Of a DNA stretch of 64,000 nt, positions 11,032 to 20,513 are shown one piece after another; within the stretch, counting starts at the first letter, position 1, and each line of letters opens with the position of its first letter. The notes beneath the pieces were generated by a model that did not search any database, was not told the DNA's origin, and saw only the letters and a list, made by a program, of their open reading frames with translations. The stretch is from Petasospora fabianii. Lineage: Eukaryota; Ascomycota; Saccharomycetes; Phaffomycetales; Wickerhamomycetaceae. The stretch is from contig CP048720.1 of assembly GCA_022641835.1 (NCBI GenBank), forward strand, positions 62,001-126,000. Reading direction: 5' to 3'. A program made the position numbers and the translations under genes.

Positions 11032-11562
11032 GTTGAGTTTCTAGTTCAGGAATCTGGATGGTGAAGGTGTGTGTAGGTATTGGGTGCGTCTGTGCGTGTT
11101 GGTCTCCAAACGCAAGCCGTATGATGATGCGATGGGGGGCCAAAGTGGTCTATGAACAAGCGGCTACCAGCCAGGTAGATCAGGTATTGAGTGCTGGAGA
11201 GTGTAGAAGCGGAAGCGCCCCTTTCCTTTGTGTATAACAATGTGGGGTTTTAGTGGCGTCATAACTAGTGAGGACCCCTTCCACTTCTCCACTCCACAAC
11301 TTACAACAGCAGCATCACCTTTTGGCGAGGTGGTGTCCGGATGAATGGATCAAGATTCAAAGACGAATATCATCACGTGTGTGATCACGTGTGTATGACG
11401 TGAAGTTCGCGAACAGGTTCAGCCAATGGCGGCGCGTGAAAATGGGATTTCGCAGCTTAGAGCGAGCGAGTAACAGACTGGGCGGAAAAAAAGAAGACAA
11501 AACAAGCATCTTCACCAACAGGCAGTGGTTTGAGAAAGCATCAACGACACAACACAGACAAA
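11032..11562. other. Divergent promoter region kinase / QCR8
   Basis: About 530 bp shared by the Nnk1-like gene and QCR8. The QCR8-proximal half holds two CACGTG boxes, a TCGCGA palindrome (11407-11412) and a CCAAT box, described separately. Nothing else was recognised. Confidence 0.6.
11374..11427 (+). promoter_or_regulatory. Two CACGTG E-boxes, TTCGCGAA and CCAAT upstream of QCR8
   Basis: CACGTG occurs at 11374-11379 and 11386-11391 (12-bp spacing), TTCGCGAA at 11406-11413 and CCAAT at 11423-11427, roughly 140-190 bp before the QCR8 ATG. CACGTG is the Cbf1 core and CCAAT the Hap2/3/4/5 site; both factors act on QCR8 in S. cerevisiae, so conserved control is a reasonable inference. The role of TTCGCGAA is unknown. 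Confidence 0.65.
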
Positions 11563-11853
11563 ATGGGTGCCGGTGCTCCACACGCTAAGACTTACATGGG
11601 ATGGTGGGGATCCTTGGGTTCCGCCCCACAGAAGGGTATCACCACCTACGCCGTTTCTCCATTCGCTCAGAGACCACTCAAGGGTGTTGCTCACAATGCC
11701 GTCTTCAACGTCTTCAGAAGAGTTAAGAACCAGGCTCTTTTCGTCATCGTTCCAGGTGTCATCATCTGGGAGTGGTGGGCTTGGGCCAGAGACTACAACG
11801 AGTTCCTTTACACCAAGGCCGGTAGAGAGGAGTTGGAGAGAGTCAACGTTTAA
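11563..11853 (+). CDS. QCR8: Cytochrome bc1 complex subunit 8
   Basis: Small ubiquinone-binding-type subunit of respiratory complex III in the mitochondrial inner membrane. The 96-residue product (S. cerevisiae 94) has KTYMGWWGSLG, QKGITTYAVSPFAQRPLKG, the single membrane span around FVIVPGVIIWEWWAW, and the invariant tail YNEFLYTKAGREELERVNV. An in-frame ATG 33 nt upstream would add unrelated residues; the chosen start matches the family. The promoter carries CACGTG and CCAAT boxes. Identification is secure. Confidence 0.97.
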   Translation: MGAGAPHAKTYMGWWGSLGSAPQKGITTYAVSPFAQRPLKGVAHNAVFNVFRRVKNQALFVIVPGVIIWEWWAWARDYNEFLYTKAGREELERVNV

Positions 11854-12280
11854 TCGCATTACTCTTACACATCATCATATTCATCAACATCATTACCGAT
11901 TGAAACCATCCACCACATATACAAAGACATACCAATTCACATCAGACACATACGTGTCCCTCACGAACAGCATATATTCATATCTCATAGAAGACACTGC
12001 TACACCCATCCCATTTTCTCTCTTGTCCTGATCCCGTGGTTCACCACTACAGTATATACCTGAGGCCATCGGCAGGATTTGCTCATGTTATTTATGGAAT
12101 CGAAAAACTGATTCGGATATTACGAGACGTGTTGTAGAACTAAAACTCTTCTTTTTTTCACCAATTATATAAATACTGAAGTCGGCAGCAAAACATGATC
12201 TAAAAAATGCAATTGTATGGGGCCATGTGTGTTTTGTATGCGCCCTTTTTAAGCGACATTCTAGCAAACGATATTATTTC
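11854..12280. other. Intergenic region between convergent QCR8 and ERG20
   Basis: About 430 bp of 3' flanks for the two convergent genes, A/T-rich in its second half. No gene, RNA or repeat was seen. Confidence 0.6.
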
Positions 12281-13339
12281 TTACTTGGAACGCTTGTAGA
12301 CCTTGTTCAAGAACTCGGCCAAGACTTGGGCCTTGAAGCCTCTAGACTCATCAACCTGAGCGATCTTCTCCTTCAATTCACCAGCAATCTTCTCCTCGTA
12401 GTCCTGGTAAATCTTCTCAATTCCCATCTCGTTGAAAAGATCCTTACACACCTTCTCCTTCTCAGCGTCCTTAACACCATAGTTCTCGTCAAGGGTCTTT
12501 CTCTGCTCTGGGGTAGCGAGCTTCAAGGCAGTGTTGATGATCCAACTGCACTTGTTGTCCTGGATATCGGTACCAATCTTACCAATGTCCTCTGGCTTAC
12601 CGAAACAGTCAAGGTAGTCATCCTGGATCTGGAAGTACTCACCCAATGGAATCAACACGTCCTGAGCCTGCTTCAAGTCCTTTGGATCGGCACAACCAGC
12701 AGCGTACATGGCAAGAGCGACTGGAAGGTAGAATGAGTAGTATGCCGTCTTGAAAATGACAATAAAGGAGTGTTTCTCGAGGGAAAACTTGGACAAATCG
12801 ACGTGGTCCTCTGGAGCGGTAATCAAGTCAAGAAGTTGACCCAACTCGGTCTGGAAGGTGACCTCGTGGAACAACTCGAGCAGGTCAACGTAGTATGATT
12901 CGGATTTGAAGTACTTCTTAAGCAGGACGTAGATGGCAGCCTCAAGCATGAAGGAGTCATTAATAGCGATATCACCGACGGTCTCAACCTTATACCAACA
13001 TGGCTGACCTCTTCTAGTAATAGACTTGTCCATCATGTCATCGGCAACGAGGAAGTAGGCCTGCAACAACTCAATACACCAACCCAAGATGGCAATCTTC
13101 TTGTACTCCTCCTTGGAAAGATCCTCAATGGACTTGAGACCCTTGAGAAGGACATATGTATCGACAACGGAGATACCTCTGTTGAGTTTACCACCCGGCG
13201 TGTTGTAATTGAGGTTATTCTCGAACCAAGCGATGGCCTCTTGGGTCATTCCGTAGCCCTTGAGTACCTCGCTGAGCTCCTCAACGAGCTCAGGGAAAAC
13301 GGAGAGGAACTTCTCTTTTCTAACGACCTTGTCTGACAT
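12281..13339 (-). CDS. ERG20: Farnesyl pyrophosphate synthase
   Basis: Condenses IPP with DMAPP and then GPP to give farnesyl pyrophosphate for sterol, dolichol, heme A and prenylation pathways. The product is 352 residues, the same length as S. cerevisiae Erg20. Both aspartate-rich motifs are present: [12 protein letters not shown] (first) and DDYLDCFG (second), with [12 protein letters not shown] near the N-terminus and a basic YKRSK end. The chosen start, [11 protein letters not shown], lies after a TATATA box and a GT microsatellite on the minus strand; upstream in-frame ATGs add non-homologous sequence. A TGACGTAA element lies at 13478-13485. ERG24 of the same pathway is 13 kb away, with no sign of clustering. 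Confidence 0.97.
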   Translation of the reverse strand: MSDKVVRKEKFLSVFPELVEELSEVLKGYGMTQEAIAWFENNLNYNTPGGKLNRGISVVDTYVLLKGLKSIEDLSKEEYKKIAILGWCIELLQAYFLVADDMMDKSITRRGQPCWYKVETVGDIAINDSFMLEAAIYVLLKKYFKSESYYVDLLELFHEVTFQTELGQLLDLITAPEDHVDLSKFSLEKHSFIVIFKTAYYSFYLPVALAMYAAGCADPKDLKQAQDVLIPLGEYFQIQDDYLDCFGKPEDIGKIGTDIQDNKCSWIINTALKLATPEQRKTLDENYGVKDAEKEKVCKDLFNEMGIEKIYQDYEEKIAGELKEKIAQVDESRGFKAQVLAEFLNKVYKRSK

Positions 13340-13747
13340 TGTGGACGAATATGTGTGTGTGTGTATATAGAGTGCAGAGTGGAGAAGTACTTGCATTCCT
13401 CGAACTTTTCGCTCGTTTATGTCGGCCAGAACCATATAGGCGCGTCGCAGCGGGTGGAAATTTCTTTTGGCGTAGCTGACGTAATCACCACCCCCAACGG
13501 TACTAAGTAGCGTCTTGAGAACTTTGTGATCTGCAACATTGACTTAGTGGAGTAATCGGTCACTTGGGTCTTTTCTTTTGAGTCGGTTGCAAACCACTAT
13601 TATGCAGGTATAGTCGTACACAATCGTAACATTTAGTCTTTTATATGTCCAGCGCTTTTATCTAGCTTCAACAGTAACACCATTGGCACTCATCTCATGG
13701 ACCATGCACCATTCTGTTGATCCTCAAATTCGCATAGACTTAGGGAA
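13340..13747. promoter_or_regulatory. ERG20 promoter and permease 3' flank
   Basis: About 410 bp. On the minus strand a TATATA box and a (GT)n run lie within 40 bp of the ERG20 ATG, and a CRE-like TGACGTAA lies at 13478-13485. No Upc2-type TCGTATA core was found here; the nearest is TCGTACA at 13612-13618. Confidence 0.5.
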
Positions 13748-15472
13748 TCAATTTGTCAATCTCCCAGCACTACCGCCGGCTTCAGACCTCGATGTGTCAA
13801 CATCTAGCGTCTCATCCACATCCTCGGCATCCAGCTTTTGGAATTTTTGCTCATCAAGCTTCAAGTAGCCTTCATCATTCCCGGCAAGCGTTTCCATTGG
13901 AACACTGACTCTCTCATTATGATCATGATCCACTAATGGACCATGGAAGTTGTATCGACCCCAGACAAACCACAACAGCGTGATCAGCAACGTGAATCCC
14001 ATGAACACCAACGCTGCGTAATTCATTGAACTGGCTGTCACGGGGATCTGTGGTGGCATCGAGAGGATAAACAAAGTAAATGTGAGCCAGAGAACAGCAA
14101 TGATGTTGAGGATGAACCCGACGTATTTCAATTTGAATGCAGCACCACGGACTTTCTTTCTTGCGCCAAGAAGAGAACAGACAATAGGAATTAAGGATGA
14201 GGCACATAGTGAAAGCACTGCTGCGCCGATGAAGGCGTTGAGAGCCGATGTAGATACCAGTGCGAGGAGACCGAGAAAGTAAGAAACACCCATCGAGAGC
14301 AGAACCGAGTATTTTGGCACCTTAGAGACTGAGTCGTTTTGAACATAGGTCCAGAGATGGCCCGCTGGTAGAGCACCGTCTCTCGACATGGAATACACCG
14401 CTCTTGATGAGGTGGCAATGGAGCCGATACCCGAGAAGATCAAGTTTCCAATGATCATAATAACAAGGAAGAACGAAACAATCTTCGAGTGAGTGGCAAG
14501 TTTGAAGATCAAAACAATTGGCATGATACCATTCTTGTGCCCCACAAGATCCTGGACATTTGGAATCACAGCAAGAATTGGAATAAGGAAGATAAATCCA
14601 GCACCACCTGCAAGTAGCACAGAGATTACAATACCATGTGAAATGGAGCGCTCAGGGGTCTGGACTTCGTCACTGACAGCTGGAAGTAATCCGAACCCCT
14701 GGAGCATAAAGTTTGCTTGTTGAAATCCAATAATGAATGCCATTGGAGCTGGCCATCCTGAAAGCGAGTTGTCAAAATGTGTGAATATGTATGACAGTGA
14801 GCGGTACTCGGTAGCAAACAGCAGCAGCAAGATATCAATGAGCAAAATAGCATAGATGATCCAATAGACACACAATTTGTTGATGGTCTCCATGTACCTG
14901 CTATAGAACAAATTGACAGCTCCACATATTGTGACGACAACATAAAAGATAACAACTGTCAGCACCGTGTCCAGTTCATAATCGTCATCGTAGATACCAA
15001 ACACACTAAGAATCAACTGTGAACCTGCGAATGTAATACTTAGACTAGTGAGCCAATTTCCCACTAGTAAGAAGAATCCCGTGTACCAGGATGCCAACAA
15101 CGAATACCTGGGATGTGCAATGATGGCTGCACCACCGTGCAGTTCGATGGGGTATTTTGAACATATCTCGGCCAAAGAGAGCGCACACACAATCGAGAAG
15201 ATGTACACGATCATATATCCCCCCATTATAGTTGCAGGCCCACCATCAATCAGAGAAGCACCCATCGTAGCACCTAGTGACAACGGAGCACTCATGAGCC
15301 CAAAGCCAAGACCAATAACGGTTGTGATTGTGAGGTTTCGCTCAAGCTCTTGTTCATACTTGAACTTCTCCACAACGACTTCTTCATCTCGGGCATCGTT
15401 TTGGAGTGCCTCCTGTACTGTATTTATGAGACGGTTGGTATAGGACCCTTCACCGAGGTCGATGGAGTGCAT
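13748..15472 (-). CDS. APC-superfamily permease of the amino acid/choline (ACT) type
   Basis: The 574-residue product has about twelve hydrophobic spans between residues 45 and 545 and a hydrophilic N-terminal tail. Motifs of the fungal amino acid/choline/GABA permease group (relatives Hnm1, Uga4, Bio5) are visible: TVIGLGFGLMSAPLSLG in the first span, SLAEICSKYP after span two, DEVQTPERSISHGI, and SRDGALPAGHLWTYV. Substrate cannot be assigned from sequence; choline, GABA, polyamine, biotin precursor or urea-type substrates are all possible in this group. It is divergent from TAE1. Confidence 0.85.
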   Translation of the reverse strand: MHSIDLGEGSYTNRLINTVQEALQNDARDEEVVVEKFKYEQELERNLTITTVIGLGFGLMSAPLSLGATMGASLIDGGPATIMGGYMIVYIFSIVCALSLAEICSKYPIELHGGAAIIAHPRYSLLASWYTGFFLLVGNWLTSLSITFAGSQLILSVFGIYDDDYELDTVLTVVIFYVVVTICGAVNLFYSRYMETINKLCVYWIIYAILLIDILLLLFATEYRSLSYIFTHFDNSLSGWPAPMAFIIGFQQANFMLQGFGLLPAVSDEVQTPERSISHGIVISVLLAGGAGFIFLIPILAVIPNVQDLVGHKNGIMPIVLIFKLATHSKIVSFFLVIMIIGNLIFSGIGSIATSSRAVYSMSRDGALPAGHLWTYVQNDSVSKVPKYSVLLSMGVSYFLGLLALVSTSALNAFIGAAVLSLCASSLIPIVCSLLGARKKVRGAAFKLKYVGFILNIIAVLWLTFTLFILSMPPQIPVTASSMNYAALVFMGFTLLITLLWFVWGRYNFHGPLVDHDHNERVSVPMETLAGNDEGYLKLDEQKFQKLDAEDVDETLDVDTSRSEAGGSAGRLTN

Positions 15473-16522
<1,050 letters not shown>

Positions 16523-16981
16523 AATAAACACGACGGTAATAATCTATTTCGTTACTGTTAGTACATTGCACTCTTTCGTAGAAGATGAGTGGGAGATTAC
16601 AGCAGAAGCTAGCTGGTTGATATAGAATCAGATAGGAGCGAAAGACGATGGTAGAGTTTTTCTTCAGTTATGATCAGTTGAACTATGCATAAACTTTTGT
16701 ATCATCACCTAAACGACCAGATAGCAATAACTGCACCCTCTTTTCATGTTACTTACCGTTTCTCTTGGGTTCTTACCCTCTTCTTCAAAGTTGCCTAAGA
16801 GGAGAGAAACTACGATCCCGATGCGAAAAAAAAAGCACATCGAAACCTTTCGTCAGAGCCACACGAAAACCCGTACACCAGACAGAACCGAGATTTGATC
16901 AGGGCTAAACATTAACAGAGTGTTTTGGATCTCGTCTTTTAACTCATCGATGTGTGAGTACCGAGCTCAACTCGTTCATTA
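16523..16981. other. Intergenic region TAE1 to BRD8-like gene
   Basis: About 460 bp in tandem between two plus-strand genes. The minus strand shows a GTAAGT donor (16756-16751) and TACTAACAG branch/acceptor (16563-16555) without a convincing coding partner. Nothing else was identified. Confidence 0.5.
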
Positions 16982-17329
16982 ATGGTCAAAAAAGAGGTGT
17001 CATTACAAAGGCTAGGCACACGCGACTTGCTTCTGCTGTGTCAACTTCTAGAGCAGTACGGTCCTTCCGATCTCGAGACAATACACTCCGAGTTCATCAA
17101 GCACCCGGCCTTCCACTTATCGCACAACGAACTCAATCAAGATGAACTGAGTATCACACAGCGTCAATTACAACAAATAATAGATGATCTAGTGGCAGAA
17201 TACCCGGATATGACTATTATCCAGTTGTGTGAGCACTTCTACGCTAAAAGGATCGCTGAGTTGGAAAAGGAGATTAGTGAAACACAACAAAAGTTTTCGG
17301 AAGTGGCAGCAACTCAGAAACAGAGTTAG
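16982..17329 (+). CDS. Small protein resembling the BRD8/Bdc1 N-terminal region
   Basis: The 115-residue product starts MVKKEVSLQRLGTRDLLLL and ends in a predicted coiled segment, KRIAELEKEISETQQKFSEV. The pattern, a helical block with a leucine-rich start (LLLLCQLLEQYG), then a Cys/Tyr helix (LCEHFYAKRIAELEKEI), resembles the N-terminal domain of BRD8-type NuA4 histone-acetyltransferase subunits, here without a bromodomain. This is pattern recognition only. The start is the first ATG of the frame; no in-frame upstream ATG exists, and a splice donor just upstream has no branch point. Alternatively it is an unrelated coiled-coil protein. Confidence 0.6.
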   Translation: MVKKEVSLQRLGTRDLLLLCQLLEQYGPSDLETIHSEFIKHPAFHLSHNELNQDELSITQRQLQQIIDDLVAEYPDMTIIQLCEHFYAKRIAELEKEISETQQKFSEVAATQKQS

Positions 17330-17907
17330 TTGAAATGTTTGTTTCATTGAAATCAGCGACAACTGTCACTAGTGGCTGGGGTGATCATGCGACTAAAGAA
17401 TGTGCGCAGGTGATTGAGAGTGAGTTGGAAGGCTGGAGTGTGTTTTCTAAAGCCAGTAAACCGTCTTTATGAAGGCCACACTGAGAGAGTCAATACCCAA
17501 TGTTATTGCTCTGGATCTCCAGCGGAGTCCTCCTCTCATGGTTATGTCGTCTTCTCACCATTACCTAAAGTGCTTTGTGTGCATGGGAGGAGGTGCTCTT
17601 GCCCCTCTGAACATCTGAAAGCCGGTGAGTTGAAAGTAATGCATTTAATGAATGAATCATGACATCTTGTTACCCACAACTTGCTGGTAGAACTAAGACT
17701 GCTCATAGCTGCCCAGAATCTATGCTTCTGTGATACATGGCGGGGTGAGCGTGCCCGAACCACCGTGAATGCGGGGGCCTCGGCTACAACTATGCAGCGC
17801 AACCCCGCTATAAAAACACGATGACACCTCAAGGAACTTTACCTTCTACCTAGTTACTGGGTGGCAAAAAACAAACACCCTGAACCTCTGCACAAGTTAC
17901 ACTTAAG
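17330..17907. promoter_or_regulatory. PXA2 upstream region
   Basis: About 580 bp. Several open frames on both strands have no protein-like composition. The last 130 bp are GC-rich and hold the CCTCGG and TATA elements listed separately. Confidence 0.5.
17778..17816 (+). promoter_or_regulatory. CCTCGG fatty-acid-type element and TATA box before PXA2
   Basis: CCTCGG at 17778-17783 is the core recognised by FarA/Ctf1/Por1-type zinc-cluster regulators of fatty-acid genes in non-Saccharomyces fungi. TATAAAAA follows at 17809-17816, about 95 bp before the ATG. A Saccharomyces oleate element (CGGNNNTNA...CCG) is not present. Fatty-acid induction of this transporter is inferred from family function plus motif. 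Confidence 0.5.
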
Positions 17908-20127
17908 ATGGCCAAGAGTTCAGCTCTCGCACAATGGACGCCACTGATACAGTGGTATACTCGCCACAAGGGACTCATCCTTAGGACATCTTATCTCATT
18001 CTACTCTTTGCCTCGTTCAACTCATCGCAACCGTCCAGGTCCCACAAGAGGACCACTGACACTGATACAAGCAAGTCTGAATCTTCCAAAGATAGCGGCG
18101 AATCATCCACGGATGACAATAAGACTCCTCCACTCGACAAAGGGAAGAAGCGGCCTACCATCAACAGAGCATCATTCGTGCGTCTCCTAAAATCCATGGT
18201 CCCTACCTGGAGATCATCTGTCCCGTTGTACTTCGTCTTGCAAGTTTGTCTTCTCATCACACGTGCACTCCTTACCCTCAGAGTGGCGGCATTAGATGGA
18301 TGGCTTGTGAGCGCCATGATCCGCAAGAAGACGGGAACTTTCATGAAGCTTCTCTTACAGTGGATGCTCATTGGTATTCCAGCAACCATGACGAATGCAC
18401 TCTTGGACTTTGTCACGAACCAACTCTCTTTGAACATCAACAAGAACCTCACAAAAGACCTAATGGAGATGTATATGCCATCAAAGGCCGAGGACGAGAT
18501 AACGAAGAAGAATCCAAACTACTACTCTTTGGTCCATATGCCAATTGAGAGTAAAGTCATTGATCCGAACCAGAGAATCACTACAGACGTTACGAACTTG
18601 TCTGCCTCTCTTGCTAGTTTACCAAACCATATCCTTAAGCCATCCTTGGACTTGATCTTGTGCTCTTTCGAGTTGGCAAAGACAGGCTCCGCCGAAGGTA
18701 CATTGTTACTCGGTATTCTCGCACATACCACATCCTTATTCTTGAGATTTATGTCTCCAAACTTTACTAAAATTGCAATTGAGAGATCCCGCTTGGAGGG
18801 TTTAGTTAGAACGCTGCATGCTAGAATTGTGTTGTGGGGTGAGGAAATTGGTTTCTTGAGAGGTCATCCAAGAGAGCTGGATATTGTGGACAGATCTTAT
18901 TATGAGTTAGAGAAGTTTACGAATTATGAACTCAAGGCCAGAGCCGTATATGATACTGCCACAGACTTCATTGTGAAATACACATGGGGTGCGGCAGGAT
19001 TGGTTCTCTGTTCCATTCCTATCTTTGTCAACAAGTTCAACGATATCGTTGACCAAGGCACGTCTGCTACATTCATCACAAACCGCCGTTTGTTGCTCTC
19101 TGCATCTTCATCTTTAGGTATGCTCATCACTTCAAGAAAGGAAGTTCAGCAAGTTGTTGGCTACATGAAGAGAATCTCTGAGTTTAAGACCGCACTTGTC
19201 GAAGTTGATTCCTCTGCCAACCAAGACTCCATCTCACGTGGTGTGATCAAGTATGACGATGCTGTCATCGAATTCAAAGACATTCCCCTCATCACACCAG
19301 CAAACATTGTGCTTGCCAAATCTCTTTCTTTCAAGATTAAACACGGTGACCACTTGTTGATCGCTGGTCCTAACGGTTGTGGAAAGTCATCATTATTCAG
19401 AATTCTCGGTGGACTCTGGCCAGTTATGAGTGGTGAGCTCACAATCCCACACTTTGAGAATATGTTCTACTTGCCACAACGAGCATATTTGTCAAAGTCT
19501 TCACTCAAGGAGGTTATCATGTATCCTTCGACAACATACAAATACAAATCCAACAACGAACTCACCGAGATCTTGAAAGTGTTGGACTTAACATTCCTCC
19601 TTCATGAGAGTATTGCCATCGAGCTTGCTAAGGACAACAGCCTCGAAGTTGCTGATGTTGACCCGTTCGAAACAGTTAGAAACTGGTCAGAGGAGCTGTC
19701 GATTGGTGTTCAACAGAGATTGGCCATGGCAAGAATGTACTACCACAAGCCAAAGTTTGCTGTGTTGGATGAGTGTACTTCGGCAGTCTCGCCTCAGATG
19801 GAGCAGCTTATGTACTCACATGCCCAGTCCTTGGGTATCTCGCTCTTGTCTGTTGCTCACAGATCTTCGTTATGGCACTTCCACAACTACATCCTTAAGT
19901 TCAGGGGCGATGGCACGTACGCCTTCCAAAGATTGGATGCTGATAAGAGACTGAAATGGGAGAGTGAACTCATGGAGTTGAACAAGTCTTTAAGAGATGC
20001 TCCTCTGCTTGAGGCAAAGTTGAAGGACTTGAAGATTGCGCAAGAGTTTCAGGAGTTCAGAAGAACACAGAGTCAGATGAGCATGGTTAATCTTAACACA
20101 AGAGCTATTCAAAGTGTTCGTTCTTGA
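17908..20127 (+). CDS. PXA2: Peroxisomal ABC half-transporter for long-chain acyl-CoA
   Basis: ABCD-family half transporter, 739 residues, that with its partner imports long-chain fatty acyl-CoA into peroxisomes. The N-terminus (WYTRHKGLILRTSYLILLFAS) resembles that of S. cerevisiae Pxa2 rather than Pxa1, as far as I recall. The membrane domain spans about residues 100-385 with the EAA-like motif GEEIGFLRGHPRE near 311-323. The nucleotide-binding domain has Walker A GPNGCGKSS (487-495), Walker B FAVLDE (617-622) and the H-loop VAHRSS (649-654). The ABC signature reads LSIGVQ (597-602) instead of LSGGQ-type, so one composite ATP site may be weakened, as in asymmetric ABC dimers. It is followed by a 972-residue orphan on the same strand. 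Confidence 0.85.
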   Translation: MAKSSALAQWTPLIQWYTRHKGLILRTSYLILLFASFNSSQPSRSHKRTTDTDTSKSESSKDSGESSTDDNKTPPLDKGKKRPTINRASFVRLLKSMVPTWRSSVPLYFVLQVCLLITRALLTLRVAALDGWLVSAMIRKKTGTFMKLLLQWMLIGIPATMTNALLDFVTNQLSLNINKNLTKDLMEMYMPSKAEDEITKKNPNYYSLVHMPIESKVIDPNQRITTDVTNLSASLASLPNHILKPSLDLILCSFELAKTGSAEGTLLLGILAHTTSLFLRFMSPNFTKIAIERSRLEGLVRTLHARIVLWGEEIGFLRGHPRELDIVDRSYYELEKFTNYELKARAVYDTATDFIVKYTWGAAGLVLCSIPIFVNKFNDIVDQGTSATFITNRRLLLSASSSLGMLITSRKEVQQVVGYMKRISEFKTALVEVDSSANQDSISRGVIKYDDAVIEFKDIPLITPANIVLAKSLSFKIKHGDHLLIAGPNGCGKSSLFRILGGLWPVMSGELTIPHFENMFYLPQRAYLSKSSLKEVIMYPSTTYKYKSNNELTEILKVLDLTFLLHESIAIELAKDNSLEVADVDPFETVRNWSEELSIGVQQRLAMARMYYHKPKFAVLDECTSAVSPQMEQLMYSHAQSLGISLLSVAHRSSLWHFHNYILKFRGDGTYAFQRLDADKRLKWESELMELNKSLRDAPLLEAKLKDLKIAQEFQEFRRTQSQMSMVNLNTRAIQSVRS

Positions 20128-20513
20128 GTGTCTCTCATCAAGCTTAGATTAAAAGACTGCATATGGTATCTATCTAGACTATTTATTGGAAATACAACGA
20201 ATTTGATGTGATCTTACAAAAAGACCAATGGCGTATGTGTCACTGTGGATTGCCGGTGCAGTGGCTGCCATGGAGATAGCGCGGAAGGTCTGCCACAAGA
20301 TAAACATTTGACTATAAACAAACAAATGTGCAAAGGCTTTGTGGCTGTCACTATAGCGGATAGTCAAACATATCCACAATGCTGGCCTCTCCATTGAAGC
20401 TTATAGCGGCCGGTCGTCTGGTGCCGCCGCCTATGCTTTGTTGAAGCCTACGTTTGTCATCTACTAGTCACACCTTATACTGCTCATCACTGCCAGGTTG
20501 CGTTTAATCTGTC
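20128..20513. other. Intergenic region PXA2 to orphan gene
   Basis: About 385 bp between tandem plus-strand genes, with GC-rich patches near 20400-20440. No gene, RNA or repeat was seen. Confidence 0.5.

Noticed and set aside
16954-17145. Alternative frame and GTGAGT donor just upstream of the BRD8-like gene
   Set aside because: No branch-point motif lies between the donor and any AG that would join to a better protein start.
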